Below, one piece after another: positions 11,501 to 22,315 of a stretch of 64,000 bases of DNA (position 1 is its first letter; the number at the start of each line of letters is the position of its first letter). Under the pieces are notes generated by a model that was given only the letters and a program-made list of their open reading frames with translations, was not told the DNA's origin and did no database searches. This DNA is from Mya arenaria (lineage: Eukaryota; Mollusca; Bivalvia; Myida; Myidae): the NCBI RefSeq assembly GCF_026914265.1, contig NC_069132.1, forward strand, positions 37,565,152 to 37,629,151. The letters are read 5' to 3'. A program made the position numbers and the translations under genes.

Positions 11501-14500
11501 GCTGCCTTTAGGTAAACTTGTCAAGTTATGGGCAGAGTCTTCGCCATGAATGGCCAGAAGATATATTTATTGAAATGCAATTTATGCCTAAAACAGTGGT
11601 TAGGCCTGAAATTTAAATCTTAAGCATTGCCATCTAAATCAAAAGGGTGCCCAGCCCCTTAGACTACATCTTACAAATTATGCTTCAAGTACCTGCCAAT
11701 GCGGGATATTTTCTTGCACATGCCATTGCATATTCTCCATGAAGAATTTGTAGTTCATCCCTGATGGCTCTGTAAACTTCATCTTGGTTCAGGGCTGGTA
11801 GACTCGCACGTTTACCAAACTCCAATTTACATAGTATATACCTGTTAGAAAGAAGAAAGCAAAATTAAATCAATAACATACTGTATTTAGTACAGTTATT
11901 TAACCACAATTTAGGGCATTCAGGGAAACTTGAGTGAAACCAAAAGCCTTTGCTGTAACTCCATTGCCAGAATATTTCAAGCTAAACAAGCTCGACTATT
12001 CCGCCGCTTTTCAATGTAAGGATTGAAATGTTTAGGCAAAACATGTAGGATCACTGTTAGATTAGATTTCAATGCAATACATGGTGTGCTGAGATATTAA
12101 CATAAATGTGGCTCTATGCAAAATTTTAACTAGAATTTCTAAGTCTAATAATAAAGGGCCATTATTTGCAAAATACAGTTATCTAACTTGGTTATTCAAT
12201 TAAGTTGGGTGGTTGAATACCATTGTATAAAGTCTCAATGCAATACATCAAATAGTTGCTGAGATATTATCCTATGTGTGCTAACATGCAAGACCTTAAC
12301 CAGAATTTCTAAGTCGCATAATAAAGGGGCAAAAATTATATAATATAAAAGATAGAGTTATCTTACTTGATTAAATAAGAAGGTTAAATAGATGGGAGCC
12401 TGTGTGTAAAGTTTCAATGCAATACATGATGTATTTGCTGAGGTATTGACTTAAAAGTGGTTACATGCAAAACCTTAACCAGAATTTCTATGTCAAATAA
12501 AAAAGGGGCCATTTTTTTAATTGAATGCAAACTGGAGTTATCTTACTTGGTTATTTAAGTAGATTGGATGGTTGAGTACCATTGTATAAAGTCTCAATGC
12601 AATCCATCAAGTAATTGCTGAGATATTAACCTATGTGTGCTTACATGCAGAACCTTACCAGAATGTCTAAGTCAAATAATAAAGGCCCATAATTTGCATT
12701 ATATTAAAAAAGTGTTATCTGGGAATACATATCTAATGTTTCAATGCAATACATGATATATTTGCTGAGATATTGACTTAAATGTGGTTACATACAAAAC
12801 CTTAACCAGAATTTCTAAGTCGAATAATAAAGGGCAATTATTTTGCAATAAATGCAAACTAGAGTTATCTAACTTGGTTAATTAAGTAGGTTGGATGGTT
12901 GAGTACCATTGTATCAAGTCTCAATGCAATACCTCAAGTAGTTGCTGAGATATTAACCTATGTGTGCTTACACACAAAACCTTAACCAGAATGTCTAAGT
13001 CAGATAATAAAGGGCAATTATTATCATTAAATGCAAACTAGAGTTATCTAACTTGGTTAATTTAGTAGGGTGCATGGTTGAGTACCATTGTATCAAGTAT
13101 CAATGCAATACCTCAAGTAGTTGCTGAGATATTAACCTATGTGTGCTTACACGCAAAACCTTAACCAGAATTTCTAAGTCAGATAATAAAGGGCAATTAT
13201 TATCACTAAATGCAAACTAGAGTTATGTAACTTGGTTTATTTAGTAGGTTGGATGGTTGAGTACCATTGTATCAAGTAACAGTGCAATACCTCAAGTAGT
13301 TGCTGAGATATTAACCTATGTGTGCTTACACGCAAAACCTTAACCAGAATTTCTAAGTCAAATAATACAGAATTTCTAAGTCAAATAATAAAGGGCAATT
13401 ATTATCATTAAATGCAAACTAGAGTTATCTAACTTGGTCAATTTAGTAGGTTGGATGGTTGAGTACCATTGTATCAAGTATCAATGCAATACCTCAAGTA
13501 GTTGCTGAGATATTAACCTATGTGTGCTTACACGCAAAACCTTAACCAGAATTTCTAAGTCGAATAATAAAGGCCTATTATTTGCATTATATTCAAATAA
13601 TTGTTATCCAACTTCATTAATTTAGTATGTAAGATAGTTGGGAATACATATCCAAAGTTTCAATGCAATAACTGATGTGTTTACTGAGATAATGACTTAA
13701 AGGTGCTTACATGCAAAACCTTAACCAAGGTGTGACGCCAACGCCGACACCGCCGCCGCCGCCAGGGTGAGTATGTATAGCTCTCCTTATTCTTCGAATA
13801 GTCCAGCTAAAAATCATACCTCAAATTGACATACCAGACTGAGTGTTTTAAACCACTTTTAAGGGAATGGTGGCAGGGTCCTCTGATTTTTATTTTTCAT
13901 TTTATTTGCAGGTCTTTTTAACTGAAAAGCACTGTACTGACCAAATTTCAGCCCCATATGCAATCCCATGAAATGCCTCCATTAACTCTTTCAGAAAGGA
14001 AACAACATTGTAGAGACAATGGAATATCAATGAACGTCAGTTGTACATACATGCCATATCCCCCGGCGGGGGGAAAAATCCCCCGGAATTTCGACCCATC
14101 CCCTGGTCCCCCGCCGGGTATGAGTGTGAAATTCCATGAAGGTCCATGATGACTAAGTCCAAAAATTATTGTACTTGAGAGTATTTCTGTATTTATTCTT
14201 ATAAATGTAGATATTGTGCAAATTGTCGTCGCATAAAAATCCCCTGGTGTAATATCAAAATCCCCTGGAATTCAGACCAAAATCCCCTGGAAAGCCTCTC
14301 AGAAATATGGCATGTATGGTTGTAAACATATTTCTTTCCTCTGTAAAGAGACTCACTGTTTTTGTAAAATGACCTTTTTTGTATGACAAAATAAAGTGTG
14401 GCAAATCATTAGGAGTGTTAAAACTAAGACACTGACGGCTGGATTCTTTAACAAAATATGTTGATATATGCTCAAATATTGTCTAATAATTGTTGTTAGT

Positions 14501-15021
14501 AACGCAATTCAACAAAAGGCTTAAAGGTTAAGTTATTCTTCTAATGGTGTTGGAGACCTTGCAGGCGTGAGGTTTTGTTGTCAGTTATCTAATTTTTTCT
14601 TGACTTTACAGGCATAGGTTTGCATTCTACTAATATCAAAATATATTTTTATGATTTTCAGTGCATTATTTTCATCAATAATGTTTTTAAAGTGTACAAT
14701 AGTTAAAAGATTAGTGTTTTCAGACACATTACCAGCAAAAAAGTGTCAAAACATGAGCTAGTCCCTTTTACCTGGGAGGAAAAGCGCACCTGGTGTGGCG
14801 CTCGAACCCACGACCGCTGGAACACTAGCACAACTGCGCTAATATATATATTATTATATCAATTGATCGAGTGCTCTCAAGCCTGAAACAATATCGCGAA
14901 ATTGTATGACTTTTTTATCTTTTACTCGTTCCTTTGATTTGTCAGCATGTCAATACAATTTTACAGAAAGTAAGAATTATTTTTCTTATAATTCTACCAA
15001 CCTGTTCTTAAATCTGACCAT
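8549..15021 (-). CDS. POP5: Ribonuclease P/MRP protein subunit POP5, 5 exons, 157 aa
   Basis: POP5 is a small protein subunit of RNase P (5' processing of pre-tRNA) and RNase MRP (pre-rRNA processing) in the nucleus. My exon model on the minus strand is 15002-15021, 11693-11841, 10739-10876, 9531-9614 and 8549-8631. All junctions are GT-AG and phases match (2, 1, 1, 1), giving 158 codons with the stop; the human protein has about 163 residues. Family hallmarks: start MVRFKNR then YILCKLEF; mid VHYLNKETNLVMIRC; then FLNTIHLAG joined to TIRSCMKFIVRYHK, the conserved NTLHxGGTIRxCQKFL block. The last exon ends KALGLLERQ and a TAA that lie inside the first unit of a 33-bp minisatellite. Intron 1 (about 3.2 kb) carries a 180-bp tandem array. 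The first exon faces the DMAC2-like gene with only 335 bp between start codons. Identification is firm; exon edges were set by eye. Confidence 0.9.
8979..9320. mobile_element. TTAA-site palindromic MITE, family A (full length)
   Basis: TTAA on both sides (8975-8978, 9321-9324). Ends are AGCTGCACTCTCACAG and its complement CTGTGAGAGTGCAGCT. The whole 342-bp body is one long imperfect palindrome, with AACGTTTTGACAACTTTT and GACAAAAAATCAGATCG-type blocks mirrored. It lies in POP5 intron 4 and is non-coding. Other copies in this window are at 17048, 36706, 47981, 53529, 54234, 60128 and 63643. Confidence 0.85.
9680..9835 (-). mobile_element. Degenerate SINE copy, central domain
   Basis: Read on the minus strand this resembles the body of the SINE at 58098-58357: GACCACACTCTCCAAC at the distal side and a GGTTTTCCCCCAT block. 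The tRNA head is not recognisable. It lies between POP5 exons 3 and 4. Confidence 0.45.
10238..10365 (+). mobile_element. SINE fragment sharing the conserved central domain
   Basis: Contains TTGTCACCAAGCCAGACAAG, then a TTTTCT..GGT..TCCC stretch and ACAAGACCACACTCT, matching the middle of the complete SINE at 58098-58357. The tRNA-like head and 3' tail are missing. It sits in POP5 intron 3. Confidence 0.6.
12050..13740. repeat. Tandem array of about 180-bp units in POP5 intron 1
   Basis: About nine units, each with TTGCTGAGATATTAACCTAT, CTTAACCAGAATTTCTAAGT, AATAATAAAGGGCAATTATT and GGTTGAGTACCATTGTAT. Measured period is 179-180 bp between two good copies (12981 and 13160). Units in 12900-13560 are nearly identical, while the first ones are more diverged and some are shorter. 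At 13735-13850 the last unit passes into a GC-rich cap (ACGCCAACGCCGACACCGCC) followed by TATAGCTCTCCTTATTCTTC. That cap is widespread next to such arrays in bivalves. The arrangement resembles the pearl/Helitron-associated elements of bivalves, which carry core satellite units; that assignment is an inference. Confidence 0.75.
14046..14323. mobile_element. Short inverted-repeat element with CCCCGGCGGGGG core
   Basis: Inverted ends ATACATGCCATAT (14047-14059) and ATATGGCATGTAT (about 14305-14318) enclose a C/G-rich start (CCCCCGGCGGGGGG) and repeated AAAATCCCCTGG strings. Matching pieces recur at 24870-25270, 25610-25700 and 26215-26262, so this is a short copy of a multi-copy family. The transposase type is unknown. 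Confidence 0.55.
14765..14850 (-). mobile_element. tRNA-like SINE head
   Basis: On the minus strand AGCGCAGTTGTGCTAGTG (box-A-like) is followed by GGTCGTGGGTTCGAGCGCCA (box-B). It is not flanked by a foldable acceptor stem, so a SINE remnant is likelier than a tRNA gene. Confidence 0.5.
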
Positions 15022-15356
15022 TTCTAACGAAAAATTTAACGTTTTTATGAAGTCAGTTTTGCACAACTATCAGCAAAGGATGGCCGCTGCTATCAACATC
15101 TAAACACGGTGGAAAATAATTAGTGAATTATGCATAATTATCATGCAAAGTAAATCTCTATTAAAATTGAAATTGGCCAGAAGACTCCTGTCATTTCATG
15201 GTTGTATCTCATTCCGTTTTTGTAAAAAAAATTGTGAACATAAGCGACTGGTACTGTACAGTAAATGTCAAGTTCATCATTGGACAGTCTCATGTGAAAA
15301 AGGTTTGACTTCAATAATCAACAAAGAACAACATCAATAACTTGACAAAGACAAAC
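15022..15356. promoter_or_regulatory. Probable shared promoter of POP5 and the DMAC2-like gene
   Basis: 335 bp separate the POP5 start codon (minus) from the DMAC2-like start codon (plus). The stretch must hold both 5' UTRs and core promoters. It is AT-rich, with no CpG-rich island and no obvious TATA box; TTATGCATAATTATCATGCA near 15126-15145 is a notable palindromic cluster. Short plus-strand frames here (for example 15143-15340) do not splice in phase with exon 2 through a good donor, so I treat them as non-coding. Confidence 0.5.
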
Positions 15357-18300
15357 ATGTTTACAGTTGCAAAAGTAAGTGGTTTCATATGATATTATTG
15401 TGTTCATGATAGAGTACTTACTATTCGCTCAGTCTCCGGACTAAATCTGGATGGTACGTTGCAGGGCCTTTCAGCATATGGCTTATGACTTTCATATGGC
15501 ATATGGCTTTCAGACTGGCTTATGCACCAGTCAATTGTAACCACGGCTCCCCCAGGTCCGGGGGGATAGCCGGGGAAAAGGGCCGTGTTTTTACTTTCCA
15601 GGTGGCCCCGCAGGCGGCGGATGTGCGTTCATAGACTCATAGTATAACATTCCGTTAAAGACGGAAGTATATATGTTTAATTGGTTGGTAATATGCAAAG
15701 CCTGGGCTGTGTGTAGATTGAGAATTTACTGTATATAAAGACCAGCGGACCCCTTGCAGGGTTGAGCATGCTTTTCTCCGAAGGGATCTGTTGACCTTGT
15801 TGGCCTCTCACGTTATAAATGGTGGCAGCGGTGGGATTATGACAACTTCCGGACTGTAGTTGCCTTACCCATGAGTTTCCCTGGCCAAGACTTGGGACAA
15901 ATCTTCTCAGAGGGGAAAGTAATGTAACGTTCTGAAGGAGGCGCATGCGCGTTCATAGTATAACATTCCTTTATAGACAGAAGTATGTTCATAGTATATA
16001 TGTTTGCTTGGTTGGTAATATGCAAATTAGCAAAGCCCGGGTTCAGTGTGGATATGGCATGTATGTTATTGTATGGTTAATACCCCTACACCTAATGATC
16101 TTTATAAAACTACAACTTTCTTGCTAAAAGCTGTAACAAGACAATCTTTTACCAAGATATGGCCTAATGTTCTATTCTTACAAAAACGGTATATTTTCGA
16201 ATCTGTTCATAATACTTCATTTTATTTTTATTTTGGTGCAACGTCAGGTTGCAAAACACCTTATCCAAGGCAAATGCAATTATATACTTTGATAAACGGT
16301 ATATTTAATTAAGAACATTGATCAATGATTTTAGTACCTTAAGATTATAAAGAACTTTCACCAGTTGCTCTAAATCCCTGCAACAAAGGGTGTCAGCCCT
16401 TTTCCACCAATGTAGAGTGATATCAGTGCCCTGACAGCACTATTTTGAATTTCAGTCATTGCCCAGAAGCTGCAGAAATCTTCAGAAAACACAGAACTTG
16501 CTTGTTTTGTGTTCACCACAGTGCAACCACGTCCAACAGCGAAATGTTTTTTGGAGAAAAAAATTTGTTTGGAATGAGGACATGAAGTTCAATCTTTATA
16601 AAGACTATGACTTCTCTTACGAAGGTTTGTACCTGAGTATTCCTAGAAATAGAGAATTTTGTTCACTGCTTTCTTGCTGTATTGTGATGTTCTTCATCAA
16701 TGTCTTTGATGTCTTGCAAAAACCTAAATCTGGGCCATCACAAAAAAAAACTGTTCAAGATAATCTAGTGAAACTTGGTCTTGTTATTACTCATATCTAT
16801 AGTAAGACCCTTAACTTCTGCTTTACTATTTTTTGAGGTATGCCTCTTATTGATGAGCGTTGGTGTTCCCTCTACAGCACTCTTGTCACTACATATTCAT
16901 AATACAAGTATTCCTTTGATTTTTAGGTTTACTATTCAGAAAATAAGGAGAGCTACATACATGTATACTACTCACCCTAGCCCCTATCAGGGCCACACCT
17001 TAAGGTTAAGGTTAAGGTTTTGCATCATGTATTGCATTGAAACTTAAAGCTGCACTATCACAGATTGAACGTTTTGACAACTTTTTTATTTTTTGTCTAG
17101 GAACGACCAAATTTTAAATACATATATTAATTTAAGTAATTTTGACATTATAGTAAAGATAGCGGCATACATGTAGGTATTCATAACAAACTATAAGTAT
17201 AAAGAATGTTGCAAGTGCCCCATTAAGGTTCATTCAATGTATGTCAAAAGGGAATTTAATATATAAATAACCTTGCACCCTGGCCTTTTCAAATCCTGGC
17301 TGGAGCACTGAACTTTACCTTGAGCATTTCTCTAAAACTGGTCAAGATATTCGAATTTAACTATGTACACATTTTGCCAGACACAGTACACACATGTACA
17401 GCAAGGCCCACAACTCTGGCTTTAATGATTATAAAGTTATGCCCCTTTTTTGATAAAGTTATGCCCCTTTTTTGACTGTAGAATAAGTAATAGTGTGAAA
17501 ATTTTGTCCTGCAGCGCTCTAATTTAGAATTTAGAGGCTTGGAGCAATATTTATGAATTTTCTTTTTGTTTTCAGGAATAAAGGGCATGTTATTAAACAA
17601 AACAAGAAAAGCATATGAGAAGGAACAAGGGTAATTTTTCTTTGATTTTGATGCTGAGGCCACAATTAATAAGTTGTTTTTTTAGCCTTACTTTGCCAAC
17701 TGAAAAAATCCTTGTAACATGAAAGTTTTTAGATACCAGGTATATCTCCGATGTTTTTTCTTGTTTTGGTGTTTCATTTCATGATTAACGGGGTAGGAAT
17801 ATAAAATATTTTATCTACTCACCCAAATCTGAACATATGGGTCAGTATATGCCAAACAAAGATTTTTTATTGTGGCCTGAATGTTGTTTATTAGGTGCTG
17901 TCAAATTACAACTGTTAGCAAATAGATTTGCCATTTGAATTAGGTCTTTCAAACATTTCCTTATAATGGTTTCAACTCTGCCGAAATACACCCAGTGGTT
18001 GTTGGTATTAAGTATGATGTGGAATTTAAATTTTAAATGGTAGGCTTAGTGATGTTCCGATGATCGATTATAATAGAAAATCGATTGGTTGGGCCTGAAA
18101 TTGGCAACAATCGATAATATTTAGTTATAATCGATTATCGAAAAAAATAAAAAAATTAGTAAGTGTTCACATGTTATCTTTAAGAAAATGGCTGATGAAA
18201 GCCAGAATGAGCAAGAAAATGAACTATTTTTTATACAACAACACTTAATAACTTCAATCATAGACATAAGGTATATGCATATAATGATTAAGAGTTTGAT

Positions 18301-21300
18301 ACTGTACATGAATAAAACTATAACTCAGGTACTATCTAGTATTTTAAAAACCGATTGTACTATCGATTACTTGAGTGGAACCGATCATCGATAGTAAAAT
18401 TTTAACCAATTCCCAATACTAGGTAGGCTGCATTGGTGTAAATTCAACCAACAAGTGCGCTTATTGGTATGATGAAAGGTGGGACACTTTCAATTATGAA
18501 GCCCCTTAAAACTAACATTTCAGCGCACTGGGTAAAAACTTCACCTTTTTTCTTTGATTTGTATTTCAATATCAATTTGTTCAACTGATAAAGTCAAGCT
18601 TATTTGTATACAGAAGTATAATAATGTTTGTTGCAGTAATTACCTGTCCCAACATCTAATGATTATGGGTGTTACTGACATAAATGTTAGTGTTTCTATA
18701 TACTTGTATATAAAGCTCGTAGCTTTTTTAAAGAAGAAAAGCTTTATAACCATAAATGTAAGTGGCTTGTAAAACAAAAAACATAAAAATAATTTTTGTG
18801 AAAATTTCTAAAAATATCAAATGAATTTATATGCAGTCAGATATAAAATCTATGAAAAAAGAGATGTTAATTAATCTATGCAATATGTAAAGATGTTCAT
18901 TATTGTGTATTTAGATACTTGGAAGCGCGAGTGAACATGCTTGGTCCAGATATTGCCGCTGCCGAGATGATCCTGTTATGGAAGGGGAAGGTGAAGTTCG
19001 TAGACGATGAGATTTGGTACGAGGCTTACGAGAGCGGACAGTTGCCTTTACCAAAGCAGTATGATCCTGGATACCGGCTTGAGGCAGTCGATCTCTCTAA
19101 TACCAACTGGACATTATTGGCTATGGAACACTTCAGTAAGACCATTTAGGATATACTGAATAATGTTTATATTTTCTCTCTTGGTTTTTCACATTTAGGT
19201 TAAAACAAAATATTGAAGATATGTTGTCAGGGTTCTCAATAAGTTTCAGTTGAACCGTCTCAAATAGTAAAGTAACCGACCAGCTTCTACTTATTCTACT
19301 GAAAATTCATTTAGTTGTCCAAATTTGAACCGGCCCTATTGCCATTTGAACCGTCCATTTTGGCCGGCAGCCGGTTCTTATTGAGAACACTGTGTTGTAC
19401 TGACTGGATTGGGCTATTGTACAAGGCCTTTGAGGGTATATTATGTAGAAGGTAATTTTTGTTTTAGTTTATAACCAAGATATTTTTACTGAGTGAGTGC
19501 CAAAAGCTATATTTCGTGTGTGGCAAAGCCAAAATGAAGTAAATTAGTTTCTGTTGGTACTGACGAGTCGAAATTTATTACCATCTTACACTAAAATTAA
19601 CAATTTTGTAAACAGCACATTATTTCGGAAGTTATTATTAAAATGTTATCGTAGGAAAGCATATATATATATGCTCGTTGGATTGGTTCATTAGATTTAG
19701 GTAAAAAATTTAGTTGACTTATTGTGCTATGGAACAAGGTGTTTAAGGATATTCTATATAATGTTTATACTTTTTGATTTGGGTGTTTAGATTAAGGTTA
19801 ACAAAACATTATTGATAATTCTCTCTGATACCAGGTTGACTTCTTTGGCCATGAAACCTTTCCATAAATGCTTTCAAAGATAATGAAACATGATCTCCAT
19901 GATATTGACAATAGTTTTAACCACAGGTGACAGTAACAGTCATGGGTGGATAATTTTTTCTTATTGTTGCTGTTGTTGCATATATATATATATATATATA
20001 TATACATTATGTTATGAAGTTAAAAAACACTGTATCTGACTCTTTCTGCTTGTGTTAGATACTGTTGACGATAGCAATGGGTATTATACATGTCTCATTA
20101 CTCACCTTAAAATTTATGATACTAGTACACTCAAATATTAGAATAAAATAAGCACAGATTAAACTTGTTGAATTGCTGCAGATCAGCAGTGTGTAGGGCT
20201 TCCATTCAGAATTTAAAACTGGAAGTATGAACTTCCTTGGCCATCAATATTGGAAGTTTTTCACTGAAATCTGGAAGTTAAAGTTTCCCAGAATACAATT
20301 TTTTTCCCAGTATTTTTTAAAAAGTACATTAAAAATCAAACAATTACCTTGCCAAATTCACAGATACATGTTATAATAATTCATTTTACTTCAAGACTTA
20401 TTGAAATTATGGGCATAAAAGTAATATTGACACCAGGTTTTGATATTTTGAACTTCCAAGCTTTTGACTATGGGAGTTTTCTTCAAAATTATGGAAGTTT
20501 TTGTACTTCTAAGGAATTATGTTTGGAAGTTTTAACCCATTTCTAGGGAGTAATATACTTGCTTTAGCGGAAGCCCTGAGTGTGTACATGAATTAGAGTA
20601 GTAAAGATTTGAAAGATAACAACAATGATGTTTATGTTAACAATATTTTTCAATAGATAAAAGTTGACACTATTCTTATTTATTTAGTAAATTCCTCTAA
20701 CAATTGGCCGACTGTAATATCATATATTAACTAAACATGTCTATTTTCTTGATCAGGATACCTCGACCACCTCGTTTATGTTAACCTATCAGGAGCCCAG
20801 TTTGTGACAGACTGGTATGTGGAAAGACTGGTATCTCTGTGTCCTACAATCGAGTGTCTCGATCTTGAAGGGTGCCAGGGAATCACAGATATGACACTGG
20901 AGCTTGTATCAAAAATCAGGTTGCTTGAATGTATTCTTTGCTTAATTACTGTGAAATCATTAAATGATTTATATTCCTGAAATGAAAACAGACAATTTCA
21001 TGGTAACTTAAATTCGCGGATTTTCGCTTTTTTACAACAAATAACTGATACTGCAAAATCACCACGCGCCAAACTGGTGCTATGTTTTATCTACTTCACG
21101 CAGTTTATGACACTTCTATGGGACAATACACCAGTTAGCGCAGATAGCCATGTCAATTTATCGCTTGATCGGTAAATTCTTCCAGATCAAGGATATAAAA
21201 TAGTGAAGCCATTGAATGTCAATTAAGTGATTTTTTAAACTGTGAAAACACAGAGGGTTTGATTTTGAATGAACAATCCTAGAAGATACCAGTAGCCAAC

Positions 21301-22315
21301 TCACGAAATCCACGGACGTTAATGTCCCACGAATATTTATGATTTCACAGTATGCTGTTTTTTAGGGAAATCTTGTCAGTTCAATAACAAGATATATGGA
21401 CAAACTTTAGAAGGGTTTATTACAAATTCATTTAAAGGGTGATAATTGTCTAGTGGTATAGGTGTTCGCCTCTCACCCTAGAGAATGCTAGGCGATCCCC
21501 ACCAGAGGTTATTTTCTCACAGCCTCTCAAAATGAACATGAGTACCAGTTTCTACCCAGGAAACAGACTCAAGAGTGATTCTTTAAGCAATTGGCTTTTT
21601 CACAATCAAACTAAAAGAAATAAGTATAAACTCACAAATTAATTTGTCATTTTAATTGATTTAACATGTACAATAGGAGTCTCAAGTAATTGATTACTAC
21701 CGCCTGCAATACATAACCTACTTTATAACAAAAAAAAAACATATAATCTCATTCCATGTTTATGTTTCCATAAGGGTATCATGTGACTTGTTAGTATCTC
21801 TCCTTTGGTTTGGCATAATGAATGTTTATGTCAGGGTGGTTTGGCGTCACTTCAATTGATATCATTGAATTTTCATGTAAAGTTCTTAAACTGTGGTTTG
21901 GCGTCATTTCAAATAATATCATTGAATTTTTATGTAACTTAAACTGTGGATTGGCATATTTCAATAAATATAATTGAATTTGCATGTAACTTAAAACTGG
22001 TTTGGTGTCATTTTAATAAATATCAATTAATTTTCAGGTATCTTTAACTTTACCATTCAATTTTCTCTTTTCTGTTTTTTTTTCAGACACATGAAAGTCC
22101 TAAACATCAAAGACTGTACAAATATTAAGCAAGCGGATGTGTTCAGTGTATTCCTAGAAGACTTTTGCCCTGATATACAGATTCTTGGGCTGGACAGTTT
22201 GCCAAAACTCAAAACATCGCTCCATGAATATGAACACAGTAACAGTCGATTTTTGAATCTGGGTGAAAGTGCTAGACATCACAATGAAGAAAAAAAGTGT
22301 GAAATGATAGGTTGA
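15357..22315 (+). CDS. DMAC2: DMAC2/ATP5SL-like distal membrane-arm assembly protein, 6 exons, 284 aa
   Basis: DMAC2 (ATP5SL) helps assemble the distal membrane arm of mitochondrial respiratory complex I; relatives include ATP synthase subunit s (DMAC2L). My exons are 15357-15374, 16456-16624, 17576-17630, 18915-19135, 20757-20919 and 22087-22315, all GT-AG with matching phases (0, 1, 2, 1, 2), 285 codons with stop; human DMAC2 has about 257 residues. The first exon is tiny, MFTVAK before GTAAGT. It is followed by SLPRSCRNLQKTQN, an arginine-rich stretch suited to mitochondrial import. Family landmarks: YLEARVNMLGP, KGKVKFVDDEIW, LEAVDLSN, VTDWYVERL, LDLEGCQGITD and EDFCPDIQILGLD, i.e. the degenerate C-terminal leucine-rich repeats. 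Exon 3 (GIKGMLLNKTRKAYEKEQ) is short but both phases fit. The tail after residue about 250 is hydrophilic and not conserved. Introns host several transposons. DMAC2L is the main alternative, but the C-terminal LRR block fits DMAC2 better. Confidence 0.85.
15523..15622 (+). mobile_element. Truncated family C inverted-repeat element
   Basis: Starts TTA then TGCACCAGTCAATTGTAACC and the GC-rich CAGGTCCGGGG block that open the complete copies at 57495 and 62839. It breaks off after about 100 bp in a GCAGGCGGCGG stretch. It lies in DMAC2-like intron 1. Confidence 0.6.
15610..16045 (-). mobile_element. Fossil LTR retrotransposon remnant (possible)
   Basis: Two related stretches of about 100 bp (15625-15715 and 15945-16045) lie about 320 bp apart in direct order. 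Both contain GCGTTCATAG, a TATAACATTCC block and TTGGTTGGTAATATGCAAA. Between them is TGGTGGCAGCGGTGGGAT (about 15820-15838), a string resembling the primer-binding region next to LTRs of Gypsy-like elements. The piece is short, broken and has no gag or pol. It may be a partial LTR pair or simply a tandem repeat. Old fossil; strand uncertain. Confidence 0.35.
17048..17120 (+). mobile_element. Family A MITE, left end only
   Basis: TTAA then AGCTGCACTATCACAG and AACGTTTTGACAACTTTTTT, then loss of similarity after about 75 bp. This is a truncated copy in DMAC2-like intron 2. Confidence 0.65.
18045..18425. mobile_element. AT-rich repeat with multiple ATCGATTATAATCGAT motifs
   Basis: CCGATGATCGATTATAATAG near the left side and ACCGATCATCGATAG near the right side are partly inverted. 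Between them lie further copies of TCGATTAT/ATAATCGA. A short frame beginning MADESQNEQEN sits inside but resembles nothing I know. It is probably a non-autonomous transposon in DMAC2-like intron 3; ends not fixed. Confidence 0.4.
19228..19392. mobile_element. Short hAT-like MITE, CAGGGTTCTCAATAAG ends
   Basis: Inverted termini CAGGGTTCTCAATAAG and CTTATTGAGAACACTG, flanked by TGTTGT on both sides (19222-19227 and 19393-19398). At 165 bp it is non-coding. It lies in DMAC2-like intron 4. The duplication length seen (6 bp) is slightly short for classic hAT (8 bp). Confidence 0.7.
19979..20004. repeat. (TA)n microsatellite
   Basis: About 13 TA units in DMAC2-like intron 4. Confidence 0.95.
20194..20578. 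mobile_element. hAT-like non-autonomous element, AGGGCTTCC ends
   Basis: Starts TAGGGCTTCC and ends GGAAGCCCTG, flanked by AGTGTG on both sides (20188-20193, 20579-20584). Inside are several subrepeats of TGGAAGTTTT or AACTTCC. No coding capacity. Lies in DMAC2-like intron 4, 172 bp before exon 5. Confidence 0.65.
20949..21350. mobile_element. TA-site MITE, CTGTGAAATCATTAAAT ends
   Basis: TA duplicated at 20947-20948 and 21351-21352. Ends CTGTGAAATCATTAAAT and ATTTATGATTTCACAG are inverted. Second-tier inverted blocks (AATTCGCGG and CCACGGACGTTAAT) lie inside. A TA target suggests mobilisation by a Tc1/mariner-type transposase. In DMAC2-like intron 5. Confidence 0.7.
21432..21600 (+). mobile_element. 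tRNA-derived SINE
   Basis: Box A in ATTGTCTAGTGGTATAGGTG and a degenerate box B in GGCGATCCCCACC, followed by a non-tRNA body with CAGTTTCTACCCAGGAAACA. Copy is old. DMAC2-like intron 5. Confidence 0.5.

Noticed and set aside
15143-15340. Plus-strand frame MQSKSLLKLKLARRLL as first DMAC2-like exon
   Set aside because: Looks like a targeting peptide, but its only in-phase donor (CTG, then GTACTG) is poor. MFTVAK before GTAAGT at 15357-15374 has an excellent donor and the right phase.
16995-17020. GGTTAAGGTTAAGG as interstitial telomere repeat
   Set aside because: Only about three TTAAGG units; not the TTAGGG telomere motif.
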